Positions 25,560-29,202 of a stretch of DNA of 29,202 nt are shown piece by piece (position 1 is the first letter of the stretch; each line of letters begins with the position of its first letter). Made by a program: the position numbers and the translations under genes. The notes beneath the pieces were generated by a model. The model was given only the letters and a program-made list of their open reading frames with translations. It did no database searches and was not told the origin of the DNA. The DNA comes from Bacteroidales bacterium (GTDB lineage: Bacteria > Bacteroidota > Bacteroidia > Bacteroidales > F082), in contig JAGCCO010000031.1 of the NCBI GenBank assembly GCA_017651645.1, positions 1 through 29,202 on the forward strand, read 5' to 3'.

Positions 25560-25567
25560 TATATTTG
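25560..25567 (+). promoter_or_regulatory. -7 box (TAnnTTTG) for the TIR gene
   Basis: TATATTTG matches the Bacteroidota -7 consensus 35 bp before ATG 25603. The upstream element is weak: a TTTTAC near 25535 at roughly the right distance, with no clean TTG. It suggests transcription of the TIR gene independent of the secreted block. Confidence 0.55.
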
Positions 25568-25602
25568 CCCGATAAAACATTGACAACTAAAACCTCAGTG
25601 CC

Positions 25603-27795
25603 ATGGAATATGATGTTTTTATAAGCTATAGCAGAAGCGACGTGAAGCATATCGACAAGTTTGTGGAACGCCTTGAGGAGATGGGGTTCCGCGTGTGGAT
25701 CGACCGTAAGGGCATCGAAAGCGGCGACTCGTTCAAACGGGTGATCGTCAACGCCATCGAGAACAGCGCCGTGTTCGTGTTTTTCAACTCGGTAAGCTCA
25801 AGCAAGTCGCCTTGGACAACGAAAGAGCTCGGCGTCGCCATCAACCTGAGCAAGCCCATCATACCGGTGAAAATCGACAAGGCACCCTATAGCAAGGAGG
25901 TGTTTTTCGACCTCATCAACCTCGATTACGTGGACTACTCGGATCCCGTCACCCGCGAGACCATGATGGATAAGTTTGTCAATGTGGTGATTTCGAAATT
26001 ACCCGAACGCTGGGAGGAGATCATGGCGGAAAAGAGGGCGCAAAACAAGGATGCCGACAGCACAGCACTGGAGTTGGCCAAGAAACGCCGTCGCCGCAAA
26101 GAGATTCTGCTCTGCGTGTTGTTGCCTTTTGTCGGTATTAACCTGGCTTATATGTCGTTCAGGAACAAGAAAAAGGAGAAATGCGCCAGGCAGCTGCTGT
26201 TTTCGTCCTTAGGCTTCCTTTGGTTGGTGATCGCACTTATCCTGCTTTTCACGTTCAAGCCTTTTACCAGCCTGCCCAGCTTGGTCACCAACGACAGGAC
26301 GGACGATGAATGGACCTTCAGCATCCGTGGGATCCCGTTGGAGATGAAACACGTCGAAGGCGGCACTTTCTTGATGGGCAGCGACGACGACGTGGCCGAT
26401 GGCGACGAGGGCCCTGTTCATCAAGTCACCCTCGGCAGCTATTACATCCAAGAGACCGAGGTGACCGTCTCGCTGTGGCGGGCCGTGATGGAGAAGAAGA
26501 GAGTATGGGGCAAGAAAAGGAACCTGCCGTATGAGCTGGAGGAGGACGTGAGCCAGGTGCATGATTTCATCAGCCGTCTCAACCGATTGACAGGCATGAA
26601 CTTCCGGCTTCCCACCGAGGCGGAATGGGAGTATGCGGCAAGAGGGGGCAAGAAGAGCAAAGGCTTCAAATACTCGGGCAGTAACAGCGTCTATGACGTC
26701 GCCTGGTTCAAAGAAAACGGGATGAAACGGCCTCACCGAGTGAAGGAAATGCTTCGCAATGAGTTGGGCCTATATGACATGAGCGGCAACCTTTGGGAGC
26801 TATGCGGTGACCTGTACGGTCCCTACGACCGTGATGCCAAGCCTGAGATCAACCCCGTTGGGCCTCAGCAAGGCGCGGAAAGCGTTATGCGTGGCGGAAG
26901 CTATCGCAACAGGGAGTACTTCTGTAGGGTGTCGTACCGCAATAGTGTGGAGACCGAGAACGACAACGGCTATCCCTTGGGCTTCAGGCTGGTGCTGAAC
27001 GACGATAGGGGAACCACCACGCTGAAGACGGTGACCTCCGCCAAGAAACCGGCCAAGTCGTTTGTGAATGAGCTGACCATCGAGGATGTCGGGGTGCCTT
27101 TCAAGATGATTTTCGTGGAAGGCGCGACGTTCGACATGGGCGGCGAGAGCGATGCCGACGATGCCCTTCCCGTCCATAAGGTGACCCTCGACAGCTATTA
27201 TATCGCCGAGACCGAAGTCACACAAGCCTTGTGGGAGGCGGTCATGGGAACCACGTTGGAGGAGATGCGCGACAAGAGCGATCCCAACGGGGAGATGAAA
27301 GGCGTGGGGCCCAATTATCCAATGTATTACCTCAATTGGTATGATTGCCAGGACTTCGTCACCCGGCTGAGTGACCTCACGGGACGGCACTTCCAGCTGC
27401 CCACCGAAGCCCAATGGGAGTTTGCGGCACGCGGTGGCAGGACAAGAGGCTACAAATATGCGGGCAGCAACAAACTCGACGATGTGGCCTGGTACCAGGA
27501 CAACAGCGAAGGCACTGCGCATCCTGTGAAACAAAAGGCGGCCAACTCCTTGGGGCTGTACGACATGAACGGTAATGTGTGGGAGTGGTGCAGTGACTGG
27601 TACGGCGATTATGAAGCCTATCAGCAGGTCAATCCAACGGGGCCTGAGACGGGTGACTTCCACGTGCTGCGTGGCGCGAGCTGGAACAGCATCCTCGAAC
27701 GACACGGGGTGGCCAACCGCAACAATCATCATACCGATTACCGTCACAGCCGTTTCGGCATGCGTCTCGTCATGACCCTCGATTCGGAAGATTGA
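25603..27795 (+). CDS. TIR-transmembrane-FGE-FGE receptor-like protein
   Basis: 730 aa. Residues 1-140 are a TIR domain: YDVFISYSRSD at strand A, then GFRVWIDRKGI, and a WTTKE motif (71-75) whose Glu75 sits where the catalytic Glu of NAD-cleaving TIR domains lies. A basic helix (RRRRK) leads to two hydrophobic helices (~167-184, ~197-217). Residues ~240-460 and ~485-727 are two formylglycine-generating-enzyme/sulfatase-modifying-factor-type domains (ETEVTVSLW; FRLPTEAEWEYAARGG; GLYDMSGNLWE; RGGSY; and equivalents). True FGEs need a Cys pair after GGS(Y/W). Domain 1 has only one Cys there (YFCR) and domain 2 has none, so both are probably ligand-binding C-type-lectin-like folds. Predicted: TIR inside and, if both helices span the membrane, the FGE part also on the cytosolic side. 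It is likely a sensor/NADase effector; this role is inferred. Own promoter. Confidence 0.82.
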   Translation: MEYDVFISYSRSDVKHIDKFVERLEEMGFRVWIDRKGIESGDSFKRVIVNAIENSAVFVFFNSVSSSKSPWTTKELGVAINLSKPIIPVKIDKAPYSKEVFFDLINLDYVDYSDPVTRETMMDKFVNVVISKLPERWEEIMAEKRAQNKDADSTALELAKKRRRRKEILLCVLLPFVGINLAYMSFRNKKKEKCARQLLFSSLGFLWLVIALILLFTFKPFTSLPSLVTNDRTDDEWTFSIRGIPLEMKHVEGGTFLMGSDDDVADGDEGPVHQVTLGSYYIQETEVTVSLWRAVMEKKRVWGKKRNLPYELEEDVSQVHDFISRLNRLTGMNFRLPTEAEWEYAARGGKKSKGFKYSGSNSVYDVAWFKENGMKRPHRVKEMLRNELGLYDMSGNLWELCGDLYGPYDRDAKPEINPVGPQQGAESVMRGGSYRNREYFCRVSYRNSVETENDNGYPLGFRLVLNDDRGTTTLKTVTSAKKPAKSFVNELTIEDVGVPFKMIFVEGATFDMGGESDADDALPVHKVTLDSYYIAETEVTQALWEAVMGTTLEEMRDKSDPNGEMKGVGPNYPMYYLNWYDCQDFVTRLSDLTGRHFQLPTEAQWEFAARGGRTRGYKYAGSNKLDDVAWYQDNSEGTAHPVKQKAANSLGLYDMNGNVWEWCSDWYGDYEAYQQVNPTGPETGDFHVLRGASWNSILERHGVANRNNHHTDYRHSRFGMRLVMTLDSED

Positions 27796-27811
27796 AAAAT
27801 CTAAAGAATTG

Positions 27812-27844
27812 TTGTTGAGCATTCAACTTTTTTTCCTATTTTTG
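27812..27844 (+). promoter_or_regulatory. rpsA promoter (TTG-19-TAnnTTTG)
   Basis: TTGTTG (27812-27817), a 19-bp spacer and TATTTTTG (27837-27844) fit the Bacteroidota housekeeping-sigma consensus well. The predicted start near 27850 gives a 5' leader of about 120 nt. Confidence 0.7.
27814..27834 (+). terminator. short hairpin plus T-run after the TIR gene
   Basis: GTTGA (27814-27818), loop GCAT, TCAAC (27823-27827), then seven T. The stem is only 5 bp, so termination may be partial. It overlaps the upstream element of the rpsA promoter. Confidence 0.5.
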
Positions 27845-27849
27845 CAGCC

Positions 27850-27971
27850 CAATTCAGACCGCGGTCCGGAATGGTTGCAGAATCATCGGTTTGGGTTGGT
27901 AATCAATAGTCTAACCTCCTCGTGAGTGATGTCCGGAACGCTTGCGGGTACAACTTTTACAAAATTATTAC
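27850..27971 (+). promoter_or_regulatory. long 5' leader of rpsA with paired direct repeats
   Basis: The leader carries a 10-bp palindrome GACCGCGGTC (27857-27866) and two near-identical 15-mers beginning GTCCGGAA (27864-27878 and 27931-27945, 13 of 15 identical). The self-complementary TCCGGA cores could pair with each other. Ribosomal protein genes are often autoregulated through such leaders; that is inference here. The sequence before ATG is A/T-rich, without a Shine-Dalgarno. Confidence 0.4.
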
Positions 27972-29202
27972 ATGGAAGAAAACGAAAACATCATCAACGA
28001 AGCCATGCCGGTAGAAGAAAAGGCCGTTGAAGAAACCCCAGTCATGGAAGCCCCCGTTGAGGAAGCTCCTGCAAAGAAGGCCCCCAAGGCCCCGAAACAG
28101 AAACCCGTTCCCGCCGAGGATTTCGACTGGACTTCGTCACACAAGAAGTTCGACAACTACACGGCTGACGAACGCGCCAAGCTCGAAGAGCGTTATGCTG
28201 GCACGATGAGCCAAGTCGCCGACCATGAGGTCATCGAAGGCACTGTGGTGGCTATCACCGACCGCGAAGTGGTCGTCAACATCGGCTTCAAGTCGGATGG
28301 TGTTATTCCAATTGCTGAATTCCGTACCAACCCCAACCTGAAGGTGGGCGACAAGGTGGAAGTCTATGTTGAGAACCAAGAGGGTCCCAACGGCCAACTC
28401 ATCCTGTCACACAAGAAAGCCCAGCTGCTCAAGTCGTGGGACCGCGTCAACGAAGCCTACGAAAGTGGCGAGATCGTCAATGGTTATGTCAAGAGCCGCA
28501 CCAAGGGTGGCCTCATTGTCGAAGTGTTCGGCCTCGAAGCCTTCTTGCCCGGTTCACAAATCGACGTCAAGCCGATCCGCGACTATGACGTGTTTGTTGA
28601 CAGCGTGATGGAATTCAAAGTCGTGAAGATCAACCAGGAGTTCAAGAACGTGGTTGTGTCTCACAAAGCCCTTATCGAGGACGAGCTCGAAGCCCAGAAG
28701 GCCGAGATCATCAGCAAGCTCGAGAAGGGTCAGATCCTCGAAGGCGTGGTCAAGAACATCACCAGCTACGGTGTGTTCATCGACCTCGGTGGCGTCGACG
28801 GTCTCATCCACATCACCGACCTCAGCTGGGGCCGCATCACGCACCCCGAAGAGGTGGTCAAGTTGGACGAGAAGATCAAGGTCGTCATCCTCGACTTCGA
28901 CGACAACAAGAAGCGTATTGCCTTGGGTCTCAAGCAGCTCACGCCTCATCCGTGGGATGCCCTCGACGAGAACCTCAAGGTGGGCGACACTGTCAAGGGT
29001 AAGGTCGTCGTCATCGCCGACTACGGTGCGTTCGTTGAGATCGCTCCTGGCGTTGAAGGCCTCATCCACGTGTCCGAGATGTCATGGAGCCAACACCTCC
29101 GCAGCGCCCAGGACTTCCTGAAGGTGGGCGACGAGGTGGAAGCCAAGGTCTTGACCCTCGACCGCGAGGAGCGCAAGATGAGCCTCGGCATGAAGCAGTT
29201 AA
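27972..29202 (+). CDS. rpsA: 30S ribosomal protein S1 (3' end outside window)
   Basis: The frame is open from ATG 27972 to the window edge, giving ~410 residues of an expected ~600. An N-terminal extension of ~60 residues is rich in Glu, Pro, Ala and Lys (EEAPAKKAPKAPKQKPVP), as is usual in Bacteroidales S1. Four S1 RNA-binding domains follow: ~81-150 (VIEGTVVAITDREVVVNIG), ~165-235 (IVNGYVKSRTKGGLIVEV), ~252-325 (ILEGVVKNITSYGVFIDLGG, GLIHITDLSW) and ~336-410 (VKGKVVVIADYGAFVEI, GLIHVSEMSW). S1 binds mRNA on the 30S subunit and promotes initiation, including on leaders without a Shine-Dalgarno. It has its own promoter and a ~120-nt leader. Truncation is by the window edge only. Confidence 0.95.
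   Translation, partial: MEENENIINEAMPVEEKAVEETPVMEAPVEEAPAKKAPKAPKQKPVPAEDFDWTSSHKKFDNYTADERAKLEERYAGTMSQVADHEVIEGTVVAITDREVVVNIGFKSDGVIPIAEFRTNPNLKVGDKVEVYVENQEGPNGQLILSHKKAQLLKSWDRVNEAYESGEIVNGYVKSRTKGGLIVEVFGLEAFLPGSQIDVKPIRDYDVFVDSVMEFKVVKINQEFKNVVVSHKALIEDELEAQKAEIISKLEKGQILEGVVKNITSYGVFIDLGGVDGLIHITDLSWGRITHPEEVVKLDEKIKVVILDFDDNKKRIALGLKQLTPHPWDALDENLKVGDTVKGKVVVIADYGAFVEIAPGVEGLIHVSEMSWSQHLRSAQDFLKVGDEVEAKVLTLDREERKMSLGMKQL

Noticed and set aside
26300..27795. Active formylglycine-generating enzyme (sulfatase maturation)
   Set aside because: Neither FGE-like domain has the Cys pair expected after GGS(Y/W), and there is no sulfatase gene nearby. A binding role fits better.
25603..27795. 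Diversity-generating retroelement target
   Set aside because: FGE-like C-termini suggest it, but there is no reverse transcriptase and no template repeat of the 3' end in this window.

Overview
The window looks like chromosomal DNA of a Bacteroidales bacterium (phylum Bacteroidota). Five secreted proteins end in type IX secretion system (T9SS) type A sorting tails. Promoters fit the Bacteroidota TTG...TAnnTTTG pattern, and there are BspA-like leucine-rich repeats, BT4734-type primase/DUF3987 mobile-element genes and an rpsA gene with an acidic/Lys-Pro-Ala N-terminal extension. The genus cannot be named from sequence alone.

Layout. (1) 1-709, + strand: the 3' end of a T9SS cargo gene and a small putative lipoprotein, separated by short tandem and C-rich hairpin repeats. 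(2) About 796-5395, - strand: a compact accessory module read right to left. It encodes an unknown 325-aa protein, two helix-turn-helix/excisionase-type proteins, a BT4734-type (primase-like) protein, a PriCT-2/DUF3987 ATPase and possibly a 77-aa protein. Several genes overlap by ATGA. No integrase or relaxase is present, so this is a replication/regulation segment of a degraded or satellite integrative element. Dispersed palindromic repeats sit in it, and one is translated in frame inside the DUF3987 gene. (3) 5396-6022: a gene-poor interval with a helically phased array of four GTGTCAAC sites, a strong hairpin, the 3' relic of an alpha/beta-hydrolase gene, an interleaved ACCCATATCT inverted-repeat cluster and a promoter. 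(4) 6023-25483, + strand: four consecutive genes for large exported proteins (2408, 3002, 608 and 436 aa), each with a signal peptide and a T9SS tail. They share a roughly 110-aa domain in five copies, here called the HW/ECRGS domain. The first is a putative adhesin (LRR, lectin-fold-like modules, InlB-type B repeats). The second is a giant scaffold with a complete subtilisin-like protease and its propeptide embedded mid-chain. The other two are smaller partners. (5) 25603-27795: TIR domain, two membrane helices and two formylglycine-generating-enzyme-like domains in one protein, a receptor-like layout. (6) 27972 to the end: rpsA, 30S ribosomal protein S1, cut by the window edge.

The four-gene secreted block is best read as one surface system: T9SS would export and anchor all products, the shared domain could mediate their association, and the S8 protease would supply activity outside the cell. 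The TIR-TM-FGE-FGE gene has its own promoter and looks like a separate sensor/effector. Functional statements rest on motif recognition by eye; no database search was run.
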